A stretch of DNA of 64,000 nucleotides, taken from contig RBKR01000010.1 in NCBI GenBank assembly GCA_004835665.1, forward strand, positions 1,364,001 to 1,428,000. The letters are read 5' to 3'. The notes beneath the pieces are model-generated. The model searched no databases. It was not told where the DNA came from and was given only the letters and a program-made list of their open reading frames with translations. Every line of letters starts with the position of its first letter. The stretch's first letter is position 1. The stretch comes from Phoma sp. XZ068 (lineage: Eukaryota > Ascomycota > Dothideomycetes > Pleosporales > Didymellaceae). Made by a program: the position numbers and the translations under genes. Below are positions 20,665 through 30,410 of the stretch, piece by piece.

Positions 20665-21566
20665 TTAAGAGAAAACAATACCATCTCTCTGATTATTCAC
20701 CACATTCTTCTTGCTGGTATCTTGCTTGCCCTTGGAAAGATATCCTCCTACGACGCCATAGCTGTCCAGTCCAATCTTCAGTTTGGTAGAAACGAGCGCC
20801 TTCACGCTCCTCACAACGCCCTCATCTCCCTTCGTCTTCCTATATTCATCCTCCCACGTCCCCATAAAATACACCTTTCCCCTGCCCACCAGCCCAAACG
20901 GAATCGCAGCCCATTCCTGCGCCGTCTTCTTTTAGCTTGCCAGTGTCCTCTTTGACGATCGGAAACCGAGAGTCGACTTTGCTGAGTCCGTTGTCGCCTA
21001 GCTCGTCGGCTCGCGAGAGGTACGGGCTGAGATAGGAGTACGGCGTTCGCAGATAGGGATGGAGGGGCGCGACGAAGCGTTGGTAGAGGGAGTGGGTTAT
21101 CGAGAGCGATTTGCGCCGTAGGGATTCGACTTGTAGAATTCGAGACCGTCGTGGACTATGGGGTAGGAGTGTAAATGCTGTGACAACATATCAGCACAAC
21201 TTGCTTATTGAGAAACAGAATTGTATCCAGCATGGTTGCCGCCAATCCAATCAAGAGATTTTTAGGCGCTGAAAACCGTCGCATGTAGAGTGTGATGCGT
21301 TGTGCCACATGATACGTTCTGTCCCGGTATCGGAATAATGATCCAAGACCATTGAAACCCTGGGTTACCATGCAGATAGGAGAGTGGTTCTGCTGCAGCT
21401 GGATGGCGCTTCTGCGGGTAGGGCAGATCGCTGGATAGTGGTTTGTGTCACCTACCGCTAAGACCTTGGAATGCGGCTTCTCGTCATTAGTCAAAGGGGT
21501 GCTGTTGTCCATATCACCGTTGACAACAGTATCTTCTCCAGCATGCGGCAAAGAATCGATAATCAT
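20665..21566 (-). pseudogene. CAP20-like: Cap20/perilipin-like lipid-droplet protein, frameshifted
   Basis: Perilipin-type proteins such as fungal Cap20 coat lipid droplets. Exon 1 (21456-21566) starts at an ATG and ends in PHSKVLA at a GTAGGT donor. A 278-nt intron (21178-21455) ends in GTCACAG. Exon 2 opens with HLHSYPIVHDGLEFYKSNPYG. A 1-bp deletion in an A-run then shifts to the frame with LSITHSLYQRFVAPLHPYL and ADELGDNGLSKVDSRFPIV. A second shift near the segment GKLKE leads to the frame with WAAIPFGLVGRGKVYFMGT and SVKALVSTKLKIGLDSYG, ending at 20665. Two single-base-scale shifts break an otherwise well-kept gene. Either it is a young pseudogene or the assembly has indel errors here. 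Confidence 0.7.
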
Positions 21567-22274
21567 GAATATTGTTTGCTAGCGAGTGTCTGTGTCTGTA
21601 TTCGACCGTTGCTTAGCAATAAATCTTTTGCGATGTGCGGCGTGGTGATTGAGAATGGCGTGCAACACACAATGTGGTGGATTTGAGGTACTTGGGCGTC
21701 ATGTTTCGTTCCAACTTACCTTTTTAAAGCGTTTGCGTTTGTGGAACCTGTGGGCTTGCGGACGGGGAATGACGCTGCAAGGTGACGCTCCTTCTGGAGG
21801 ATACCTTGCGCACATATAAAACCTACTTTTTATATTTTGTGTTCGTCTGTCTCTTCAGATATCAAAGAGGTCTATCCCTTCTTGTGACACCGTAGCTGGA
21901 CTGGCGTTGGTGAATGTAACGCTTGTGCATTTGTCGCCTCGGTACGCGACGAACTGAGGGAGCTTAGGTGAAGCTGAGAAGCTGATACAAGCTGCTGTTC
22001 GCCTTCTAAAATCGCAGGTGCAGGGCATGGTCGCAAGTCGTCATACAGTGTGAGATACACAGAGTTGAAAGGTGGAAGATGATATTACAACAGACGTCAG
22101 GTCCGTGTGCCTCACGAAACATGAAACCCACTGTGGTTAGATTGCCAAATCACCCACTAAGTGCTCCATGGTGGCTCCGTGGAGTCGGACCGCTCGAATC
22201 TCTCCACGATCATGGTCCCACACTCAAAGCTTCATTGAGGAGTTCATGATACTTCAATTCCCCTAGTCTGCACC
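21567..22274. other. intergenic, no gene recognised
   Basis: Lies between two minus-strand genes. It contains the likely promoter of the perilipin gene and the 3' flank of the RapZ-like gene. Nothing else recognised. Confidence 0.45.
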
Positions 22275-23003
22275 TCACTGTAAGTACCATAAATACCTCT
22301 TCCAATCCGAGTTTCCATGGGCCTCAGGCGTCACGTTGCGATGTTCAACCTTGACCGCCCAGTCTCCAGGCCATTGCTTACTTGCCAACTCCTCCGCAAA
22401 AGCGACGCTTTTATGGCAGCCATTCGCACAGCTACAGCCCACTGACAGGACCGGCATCTCCGCTTTGCCACCACTGAAATAGCTATCCCCATCCAAACCG
22501 GGATATTCTCGATGCTGGACAAGATCATCTTCGACACCAAACTCGTCCACAAAGCGGCTCATGACTGCTCCATTTGGGTCACCGTCTACGCCATGATCTT
22601 CGAGTCCCTCGACCCAGTCGGCTACGACCTCACCGCTGCTGGTCGATGAAGAGCGGGTGCGAATTGCGATGGCCCTCTGAAGGCACTCCATGGCATTGCG
22701 TATCTCCCTTTCTGCTGCCAGGAGCTGGGAGGCGTAGTGCGGTTCACCGCGCAACTTCAGCATAGTAGATCTCGGCACACCCATCGACGGGTTAGCACAG
22801 ATGTGGCGCGACTGGTTGGTCTGGCTCTGCGGATCATATCGTAGCAGCAGCGGGGTTGTTGGAGTCGTTGCGCGATCGTAGGATATGATGTGAAGCGTCG
22901 GCTGTCTAAGGATCGGGTGGAGGAACGGGGTAGGTGGGGGAGAACTGTTCCTGCATAGGTGTGCGCCGCCGGGGGACTTCTCCGAAGATAATGGAATATC
23001 CAT
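22275..23003 (-). CDS. RapZ C-terminal-domain-like protein
   Basis: 242 aa from the ATG at 23003. The N-terminal part has the segment LHIISYDRATTPTTPLLLRY. The C-terminal half has SVGCSCANGCHKSVAFAEEL (about 187-206) followed by VKVEHRNV (218-225). This is the pattern of the RapZ C-terminal domain (in bacteria IGCTGGKHRS and a VEHRD-like element), which recognises GlmZ RNA in Enterobacteria. In fungi such proteins are common and their role is not known. There is no Walker P-loop domain ahead of it, so it is a stand-alone C-domain. The frame is open further upstream to 23183, but that stretch looks non-coding. A further 5' exon is possible. Confidence 0.7.
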   Translation of the reverse strand: MDIPLSSEKSPGGAHLCRNSSPPPTPFLHPILRQPTLHIISYDRATTPTTPLLLRYDPQSQTNQSRHICANPSMGVPRSTMLKLRGEPHYASQLLAAEREIRNAMECLQRAIAIRTRSSSTSSGEVVADWVEGLEDHGVDGDPNGAVMSRFVDEFGVEDDLVQHREYPGLDGDSYFSGGKAEMPVLSVGCSCANGCHKSVAFAEELASKQWPGDWAVKVEHRNVTPEAHGNSDWKRYLWYLQ

Positions 23004-23557
23004 GGCTACATGGTATGCATAATCTGCTTTAAAGAATAAATTTAATGTTTCACGTGTAGCTTTTGCAATGTCAGCCCATGGCAGGCGAGGTCTTTGCAGT
23101 GCATCTGTTTTTAAAGCACGGCCACATATTAGATAGGTCCTACGCCACCCACAGTAATGACTCCCGGTGAAATCACGCTGCAAACGGCCTTGGGATTAAC
23201 GACGAACTGACCGGTCTTGTACAAAACTGCAACATCGACTACGCATTCATCTTAGAGTGGAATGATTCCGGATGTCATGCTAGCCTCAAGAGGGCGAACA
23301 GTGATTACTTATACGTTCTGATAAGAAGTCTAGCTGCGTGTGCGGTTAAGGTCGATGCAAGTTACACCGAATCGTCTGGTGTAAGTGTAACTGTCGCAGT
23401 ACAGTGAGCTCAGTACGGTGAGGTTGAGTATAAACAGGCCGATATGGTACTCCTTCAAACGATTACAGTAACACAACAGCTTCACGGTCAACCGGTTCTT
23501 TCATAATGACTACTAGATCCGGAGTGCTTTATAGAAATCGACCACAAAATCTCCACC
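23004..23557. other. intergenic, no gene recognised
   Basis: Nothing recognised. It should hold the promoter of the RapZ-like gene. Confidence 0.45.
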
Positions 23558-24117
23558 TCAATGTAAGAGATCCAGGAACGCTTCATCTTTTTGTAAGTGT
23601 TTACCGTGTTCAGCTGCGATCTGAGCGACAGCTAAACGCATAGAACAGGAGCTTCTGGTAATGGCATAGATTTCTTCGACGCAGTCCGGGAAGCTCTTAC
23701 TTTGCCAACCGACCTTCAGCCGGTGCTTCATTGTAGTCAGAGCTAGTACCTTAAGATCTCTTAGGAAGAACATGTTAGCCGAAGCATACACTCTTGGATC
23801 TTTCAGCATGGCTGAGTCGTCTGGCTTTAGGTCAGCATGCCAGACGTGCAGGTCTGTGGAGAAATGCTTACCTTGCAGGCCCTCAATTTTGAGATCATCT
23901 GTGTAGTCGCCAGTGTACAGATACTGAAAGACTCTCCAGTGAGCCATGGCGCTGCCTTCATCGAATCTGATCTCGCCTTCACAACCCTCCGCGAACGTCT
24001 TTTCCTGAAATGCTTTCGCAAAATAGCGGCTTTGAACACAAATTACGAAACGATGCGCGTAAAGCTTGGTGCCATGGATGAAGATGGTGAGTCCGAGTAG
24101 TCTTGCTTATTGAACAT
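23558..24117 (-). pseudogene. BTB/POZ domain protein, frameshifted
   Basis: Read on the minus strand, the segments LTIFIHGTKLYAHRFVIC, QSRYFAKAFQEKTF, EGEIRFDEGS and WRVFQYLYTGDYTDDL form a BTB domain, a protein-protein interaction fold often used by Cullin-3 adaptors. They are followed by a helical region to 23558. The frame of the BTB core meets a stop five codons upstream. The neighbouring frame gives a plausible start at 24117 (MFNKQDYSDS), matching the usual YSDLTI lead-in if one base were missing near 24090. So one frameshift separates start and domain. An intron there is less likely because no donor is visible. It is a single-domain protein of about 185 aa. Confidence 0.65.
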
Positions 24118-24253
24118 TCTGACTGGTAGATTAGCTTGTCTTGCAGGCGTAACAGTTGATAGGCCTGGTTTAGCACATAATTGCTGACAAAGTTCAAATT
24201 TGGGAGGCCCGTTGCAGGCTATAATCCAGTATCTGACCGGCATCGAAAAAGCA

Positions 24254-24562
24254 TCAAGGATTCATCTGAGGGGCAAGAGAAAAACATACTGGCATAACTA
24301 TTTCGATCTCCCTGTCGTTTGGATCAGGCGCTGCAGGCGCAGAGTCTTGTCTAACAGATGCGTGTGATAGAGCAAAATCGCGATTCCAGTGATTAATTAC
24401 GACTCCTGGCTTTATCTTTCGTCGACTGGGCTTGCCGCCGTCTTGAGCAAAAAAAACCGATAACCTGTCACACTCGATGGTGTCAAGGTGTGGCGCACTT
24501 TCTTTTTGATACGGCAACTGATTGCCACGGCACTGCTTCGCGTATTGACATTGCTCCTTCAT
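24254..24562 (-). CDS. hypothetical protein fragment
   Basis: An ATG-started frame of 102 codons on the minus strand with polar, mixed composition and no recognisable domain. A possible donor GTATGT occurs near its end, and the next exon is not clear. It could be the 5' exon of a gene interrupted by the BTB region, or chance. Confidence 0.25.
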   Translation of the reverse strand: MKEQCQYAKQCRGNQLPYQKESAPHLDTIECDRLSVFFAQDGGKPSRRKIKPGVVINHWNRDFALSHASVRQDSAPAAPDPNDREIEIVMPVCFSLAPQMNP

Positions 24563-24604
24563 AGTTCTGTTGACCACCACTAATCGTAGCCATGTATTAG
24601 TAGT

Positions 24605-25804
24605 CTACAGTAGCATGTTTTCTCTCGCACCAGCGCGTTGGAGCAGCTCGACTACCTTCATGTGTCGGTTCCTTCGAGCTCTTTGAAGTGCGCTGCCGGA
24701 ACGCCCACCGGATGTGTTGACTTGGGCACCCGCTCTAAGCAATAGCTCCACTACCCGCACATGGCCCCTTTCTGAAGCCTTTTGAAGCGCACTACCATAG
24801 AACAAGCCTCGATGTCTACTCGTTGTGGCGCCAGCTTCAAGCAACAGCCTCACTACGGTGTCATGACCTGCCGACGAAGCCTTTTGAAGCGCACTTTCGC
24901 AGCCCACGTATCCTATTGCGTTCACATTGGCACCAACTTCGAGCAGCAGCTTTGTGATCTTCTCATGACCGTCGCTTGCAGCCATATAAAGAGCTCTGTC
25001 AACTCCGTGACCTATTCCCTTCACGGGTACGCCCATATTGAGGAGCATGCTCACTACATGTTCTCGTCCTCTGTAGGACGCGTCTACAAGTGCTTTGGAA
25101 TAGAGATCGGGGTAGTCGACACCCATAGCTGAACACATATTAAGCACAAGCTTCACAATGTGCATGTGGCCGCGGAGCACCGCTTCCGATATTGCGTCGC
25201 CAAAGAAGCTGGTAGTTCCATATTTGTTGACGGTTGCATCAAGCAGCGACTTGACCATAACTTCGTCCCCTTGCCCTGCCGCACGTGCTACAGCTAACAT
25301 AAAATGACATTCTCTGTGGACAAAAGCAGCGCCTTTTTCCAAGAGTAAGTGAAGAAGCGTTCTCCGTCTTGCTATAACGGCCCAGAAGAAAGCGTCATAG
25401 CGACAAGCATGCCGACAGAGATGGTCGATCGCGACGCAGCGTAAGGTCTGATTTGTTTGCGCAACAGCAACGACGTCTTGGGCAGACTTAAGATTGTCGA
25501 GGATTGTGCAGATCAGTTCGACAGGGAGGACGTGAAGGTTCCTGTTTTCGGGGTCGTTTGAGGCGATGATGGTGGAAGTAATAGTTGCCTTAGCAGGTTT
25601 GTGAACAGATCGGTCACGAAGGGATTTTCGTTTGACTTTGAACGTTGAAGCGGCGCGTCTCCTGGTGATGTTTGGATCGCGATCCATTGCTATGACGGCT
25701 AGATCCACTCTGTCGCTATATGCGAGCAGTTTCGGGTCATGTTGCTCTGACATTGGAGGCATCGCGATTGTTGTCTCTAGTTCAACAGATGATCGAGTGC
25801 GCAT
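24605..25804 (-). CDS. F-box and ankyrin-repeat protein
   Basis: 399 aa from the ATG at 25804. A basic N-terminal region is followed by an F-box-like motif LPVELICTILDNL and CVAIDHLC (about 91-130) and then by about seven ankyrin repeats with cores such as AVLRGHMHIVKLVLNM, KASSAGHDTVVRLLLEAGA and RGHVRVVELLLRAGAQVN. F-box proteins link SCF ubiquitin ligases to targets; ankyrin repeats bind the target. The target is unknown. The same frame is open to 25969, but the first codons of that extension come from the inverted repeat at 25931-25977 and there is no ATG in it, so 25804 is preferred. No disabling change. Confidence 0.8.
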   Translation of the reverse strand: MRTRSSVELETTIAMPPMSEQHDPKLLAYSDRVDLAVIAMDRDPNITRRRAASTFKVKRKSLRDRSVHKPAKATITSTIIASNDPENRNLHVLPVELICTILDNLKSAQDVVAVAQTNQTLRCVAIDHLCRHACRYDAFFWAVIARRRTLLHLLLEKGAAFVHRECHFMLAVARAAGQGDEVMVKSLLDATVNKYGTTSFFGDAISEAVLRGHMHIVKLVLNMCSAMGVDYPDLYSKALVDASYRGREHVVSMLLNMGVPVKGIGHGVDRALYMAASDGHEKITKLLLEVGANVNAIGYVGCESALQKASSAGHDTVVRLLLEAGATTSRHRGLFYGSALQKASERGHVRVVELLLRAGAQVNTSGGRSGSALQRARRNRHMKVVELLQRAGARENMLL

Positions 25805-25930
25805 CTCAAGTAGCGCGAGTTCTTGCGGGTCGGTAGTAGCCAGGCGCGAAGAAGGCGCGTTAGTTGAGAACGACGCGAATCCGGCACGCGCACGGACCCG
25901 GATACCACTGCGCTTTCTGGTATTGTTTAC

Positions 25931-25977
25931 GGGCTGGCGTGATTTGTCAAAAACGGGGGGACAAATCACGCCAGCCC
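25931..25977. repeat. perfect 18-bp inverted repeat, transposon ends
   Basis: GGGCTGGCGTGATTTGTC at 25931-25948 and its inverse complement at 25960-25977 are separated by 11 bases. The right half extended inward (GTGATTTGTCCCCCCGTTTTT in inverse) recurs at about 45910-45930, so this is the end of a dispersed element. Two ends face each other here with almost nothing between them. It may be a minimal fold-back element or two abutting ends. Confidence 0.7.
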
Positions 25978-25998
25978 TGGCTGCTGAGATTTGTCCCC

Positions 25999-26790
25999 AA
26001 GATGAGATTTGTCCCCAACGTTAGCCAAATCTTTACTAGCGCCAAATAGATTACGGTATTCTATTCACCCAGACATAGGTGCGTGTAAAGGGAGGCTGCA
26101 TTTAAATCATGCATGTTGCTAGACTTATCATCTACTCACACCGCCGTTTCTTACGCGGTCCAAGGCTTTTCCAGGCTTCGGGAGCCGCTACTGCTGCAGC
26201 GCGCTTAGGCCGCGGCGTGGGTATATTTTCACGCTCAACAAGTGTCGTGGACAGGTCGTCTAGCAGTGTCTCCACTGGGCTTCTCCCATTGAGATGTTTC
26301 TCTCTGATAGCCTTCCTCTCGCTGCGGATATCGGTGGTAGATATCAGTGTGTCCTGATCCTCTCTCTGGATGGCAGCCAGTATCTGCATGGGCCGCACGC
26401 CAGCATGGGTCATTGATTCTATCACTTCCTTCTGTGCTGGTGTACGCCTGCGATAGACATTGTGCGCACTCGAGTTGATTGACCGGGGGTGGTTGTGGTC
26501 CTTGTCCTGTACTTCTAGCTTCCATTGATTGCTGTGCTTTGTCCTGAAGACAACAAGCTTAAAAGGACACCCCGTGGAGCGTGTGCTTGTGCTTAGAACC
26601 TTTGCACTTGACTGGTAGTTGTGTCTGAAACGATCGCAGCGATAGTAATAGCGTGTCTTGACAGTCGAATTGTGAGGCCAACTTCGCTTGACGCTGGTGT
26701 CGCGACGATTTCGTGTTGGTGAAATACATGCTAAGCCATGTTGAGCGATTAATTTCCGCTAGCACTAGCGTTGGGGACAAATCTCATCTT
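25999..26790. mobile_element. MULE-type element with internal deletion
   Basis: The ends 25999-26024 and 26765-26790 are inverse complements (GATGAGATTTGTCCCCAACG, one mismatch further in). A second copy of GAGATTTGTCCCC lies just outside the left end (25985-25997). A 9-bp target duplication is not evident. Inside, on the minus strand, lies a Mutator-like coding remnant. At about 790 bp it is a deletion derivative. Confidence 0.7.
26132..26700 (-). pseudogene. MULE transposase remnant: FAR1-type DNA-binding domain without catalytic core
   Basis: One frame on the minus strand, open for about 190 codons, reads YYYRCDRFRHNYQ, TGCPFKLVVFRTKHSNQW and VQDKDHNHPRS. This is the FAR1/WRKY-GCM1 zinc-binding pattern (two Cys, then H-N-H). 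It is followed by RRRTPAQKEVIESMTHAG, QILAAIQRED and NGRSPVETLLDDLST. It then jumps to a basic C-terminal end with PRPKRAAAVAAPEAW and GPRKKRRCE. In full MULE proteins the DDE domain and SWIM finger follow the DLST region; here they are absent. No clear ATG opens the frame. A DNA-binding-only product would be possible if a start exists upstream. Confidence 0.65.
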
Positions 26791-27370
26791 CTCGCTCATT
26801 GTCCACGCTGAGTGCAGGGTTAGCAGTGACTAGATCATACCTCAGTCTTACGATTAAGAGGAGAGGTTGAGCCTGCCACACTTTTTCTTGGCACAGGCGC
26901 ATAAGTAACTTAACGTTAGTCAGCGCGTTGGCGCTAATGGGGGTGTGTTAGAGTTGAGGTCCTTGGCAGTCTTAGCCGCTCCTGGGCGACACAAAACTCC
27001 CTGCGTGAAGGAACGCAATCAGGAGACACAAATCGCATTTGAAATCTCCTATTTGCGGTTGCCGGTCAGAAATGTAAGCGACATGACGGTATTATCCAGG
27101 AGAGAAGATGCGCTTGTGTCGTTGAATTTTCCTCAAGGTATGCCTGATTGGGCTCGTAAGAGAGTATGCAACCTTGAGGTGTACCGAAGGCCTGGGACTG
27201 GCTAGAAATCAATATTGCACATTGCTGCGAATAACTCGACTAACCACGAGATCCAACATCTACATTTACCGCAACAATAAACACACATATCCGTCCACAC
27301 CAACCGTTTAGATCCACCACTGCGAAACTTATTCTATCGCAGGGCGTCAAAACTTCTCGGTTGAGTTCTT
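26791..27370. other. intergenic, no gene recognised
   Basis: A frame at 26945-27205 is open but has no ATG at its start and no known motif. Bases 27210-27370 are the 3' flank of the CCCH gene. Confidence 0.45.
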
Positions 27371-29317
27371 CTACGGCCAATTCGCCTGCGATCTTCCGCC
27401 TCCTTCACGCTGTTCCTTGAATGTCCTCTCTGGCAAGTCCGGAAACTTGTTTTTGTTCGCTTCCACAAACGGTCTTAGTATCTCATCGAGCGTTCTGCGA
27501 GTATGATCAGGGTTGTGAGAGACTTTGGTCATCGCACCTCCCAGCTTGCTTGGCAGTCCAGAATGGCGATAAAGATCAAAGCTAGAAGGCTTGCCTTTGT
27601 AATCGTACAATTCCGTGACGAAGTCCTGAGTATATTAGCAGATGTGTGAGCTGTCAAAATTGCAATTGGACTTACACCCTGAGAGCGGTCCCTCCTCGCC
27701 CTTATATTAGAGATAATTGATGAGATAACTCTAGAAGCTGATCCAGGCTCAATAGGAATACAGTCATCCAGCAACAAATCTAAGATAGGGGTATCCGGGA
27801 GTGCAGCGTCAGAATTTGGCTTCGGATCGTTTCGCCTGTCGCGTACGCTCATGTGGTTTGGATCACTGGCAAGCGTGGCTTTCCTTGTCTCCTCCATGGT
27901 ACTCATAGGAATGACCCTTATAGGCATGCCGCCACTTTTTGGGCAGCTCGCGACATAGTCCTGCAATTCGTGGCGGAATTTGCAACGATCTCTCCTTCCA
28001 CAGAAGCCGCGGGAGAACCAAAAGAAACAGGTCAAGCAGTCCGGGGTCGACTGAGTTGGACCCTGCATCGAGTCAGCCATATATCGCAGTAATAACAATA
28101 CGTCTGTGAGGGCCGTCTCAAACACTGCGACGATGCCTATATACCTTGTCATGTATGTTTCCAGACGATATGCGTTTGGACAGCGGACGGTCCGGTAAGC
28201 ATCGTTTTGATTGTGTGTGGCCACTTATCACGAGCTTGTAACCGGCATTTCCAGTAGAAGCTGTGCCATACGCTAAGTTTTGGCCAGCTTGATCGGAGGA
28301 GACACGATCAGAATCCGAATACGTATATTCCGTTTTGACTTGTGGCTCTCGTTTTAGAGCCTCATTGTACCCCATATCGGTAGGCGGCATTCTTGCTTCC
28401 CTGATAGGAGGTGCGCCATTAATAGACGGGACTGCCTTAAGGGACTTTGAAGTGTCGCTTGGAGTTAGCAAGTCCTTCGCTCCATCTGCAGGTTGCTTGT
28501 TCAAGGACTCGGAGGGAAGTGCCTCAGACGAGGAAACTTCGCTATTTAGTCCGTTGCTGCTCTCCTGCCGCAGCCAATCAGTAGCAGAAGGCACTATAGG
28601 GCCACCGAGACCAGCTTCTAGTAATGCCAGGACATCGGCCTTTGATTGTGAGTCAAGATTCCCACTGTCTTGCTGTTCTCCCAGGTAGGGAGCAGTCAAG
28701 GGTCGAGCTTTAGCTGCTTTTGCCCCGTCCGAAATAAGCTGGTCAATAGTGTCCAAAACAGCACTAGTGGCTTCTCTCGCCACACTCCCCCTCTTGTCTT
28801 CATTTGACGCTCGACTTTGGGGGCCATCAATGTGGCTCGCAGAGGAGTCGTCGTTATAGCTTAAATAGTTTGGAGCAAGCTTCGGAGCCTCGCTAGACTG
28901 TTTCTGACCCTTGTTAATGGATCTAGAAGCTCCTTGACTGCCTTCGAGATTGGTTGGTGTTGCTGACTCGCTAACAGCTTTCTCAACGCGTATTTCGTCG
29001 TGTTTGCCAGCTAAGCATTCAGCTATGGCAGCATTGAGACGGCGTTGTAATTGCGCTGTAACCTGGGATGAGGAACATTCCTTGGCCCCTTCAATTAGGA
29101 GGTAGAGCCCTTTTTGCAGAGTATCGACTGTACCCAGCATTGCTCCAATCTCTTTTGCCTTGCATAAATTGCTACTATTTTCCCATATTGCCCTCGCTGT
29201 ATCCACTTTCTTCTCGTCTGCGCCCTCATCCCTTAATGCCTCTGTGAGTGTATTGACTAGATAGGGGGTCGCTTGGGACTCGAGTGCGCAAGATTTGGAG
29301 ATCGTCAGAGCTGTCAT
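27371..29317 (-). CDS. CCCH zinc-finger protein, 3 exons
   Basis: Minus strand, exons 28145-29317, 27676-28062 and 27371-27625, about 604 aa. The second intron (27626-27675, GTAAGT ... CTCAG) is certain, joining RARRDRSQG to DFVTELYDYKGK in frame. The first (28063-28144, GTATAT donor, CTGAC branch point, CAG acceptor) is the best fit but less sure. Exon 1 is a long Ser/Glu/Lys-rich, probably disordered region. Exon 2 carries a CCCH finger C-x8-C-x5-C-x3-H (CFFWFSRGFCGRRDRCKFRH, about 403-422), the RNA-binding type. The C-terminal part has TPILDLLLDD, VISSIISNIRARR and ending segments rich in charged residues. Likely a nuclear or mRNA-binding protein; the target is unknown. Confidence 0.72.
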
Positions 29318-29753
29318 TGTAAAAAAGGGCAGGTTTTCCGGTATATTCGCGAGTACTTTCAGTTGATACTGACAGGTGTCAGGAAGTACAGGCGGGCTTG
29401 GAAGCGGAAAGCTGTTCTCAGATCGGGGTCGGACATTGCGTGCTGAGTTCGAGGTAGGGCTGCTATCGTCGGCCTGCTCGGCTCCGTTAGATGGGGTGCT
29501 ACGACATCAATACCTAGTTCATCTAACCTTGCGCTTGCTCATTCTAAAGGCCATTGTCGAACGACTGACACCTGTCCGGCGGGTTCTTTTTGCGTTCGTG
29601 GGTTGATGTAGTTATCAGTTGCATACATGTTGCACCGGGAAGCGTCGCACATGCAATAACTTGTTTCTCCATGCAGGGACTTTTCTGCGTTACCCAAAGG
29701 AGTTAACGTGTTTCATCGGCTGGTGCACGGTCACCGCCATTTATCCCACCAAC
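29318..29753. other. intergenic, no gene recognised
   Basis: Probable promoter of the CCCH gene and the degraded left part of the pogo element that follows. The left TIR of that element was not found. Confidence 0.45.
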
Positions 29754-30410
29754 ATGGGATCAATTGAGGCTGCGCTTGAAGCTCTGAAATCCCTGAAGCT
29801 GGAAGAATCTCCTAGTTATACGGAAGTTGCTAATGAGTACGGTGTTGACAGGTCTACGAAGTCCCGAAGACACCGCGGCATATGCGGGTCCCGCGAACAC
29901 AAGTACGAAAATCACCGCCACCTCAACGCGCAACAAGAACGAGAGCTTCTGAATTATATTAATGGCCTTTGCAAGCGAGGACTACTTCCCACGGGAGAGA
30001 TGATACGAAATTTCGTAGCAGAGATCACTGGAAAATACATTGGAAAGTGCTGGGCTGATCGCTTTGTTGAGAAAAACCACATTGAGCTTATGGCAAGATG
30101 GCCCTCTTGCATCGACGCGAGCCGCCACAGGCTGATTCTGCCTTCAAATACAGTCTACTCTTCGAGCTTTTGCGGCAAAAGATAGAGGAGTACGGCATTG
30201 ACAGTCGCCACATGTACAATATGGATGAGAAGGGCTTCTTGATTGGTATGCTGTCGAAGTCAAGGAGGATCTTCTCAAGGACTGCATATGAAGCTGGGAA
30301 GCTCAAGGCACAACTCCAAGATGGCAACCGCGAGTGGATAACTGTTCTGGCGTGTATTTGTGCAGATGGGAGCGCTCTTACGCCTGCTCTCATCTATCAG
30401 GCCGCCTCTG
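29754..30410 (+). pseudogene. pogo transposase, N-terminal remnant
   Basis: From the ATG at 29754 the frame gives a helix-turn-helix region with EVANEYGVDRSTKSRRHRG and NYINGLCKRGLLPTGEMIRN. A frameshift near 30100 leads to the frame with YNMDEKGFLIGMLSKSRRI (first catalytic Asp) and NREWITVLACICADGSALTP. The pogo sequence ends in LIYQAASGN at about 30400, where the LINE begins. By alignment with the intact copy, about 190 aa holding the second and third catalytic Asp are missing. Confidence 0.8.

Noticed and set aside
25805..25969. N-terminal extension of the ankyrin gene
   Set aside because: It opens with GTG rather than ATG and its first codons come from a transposon inverted repeat.
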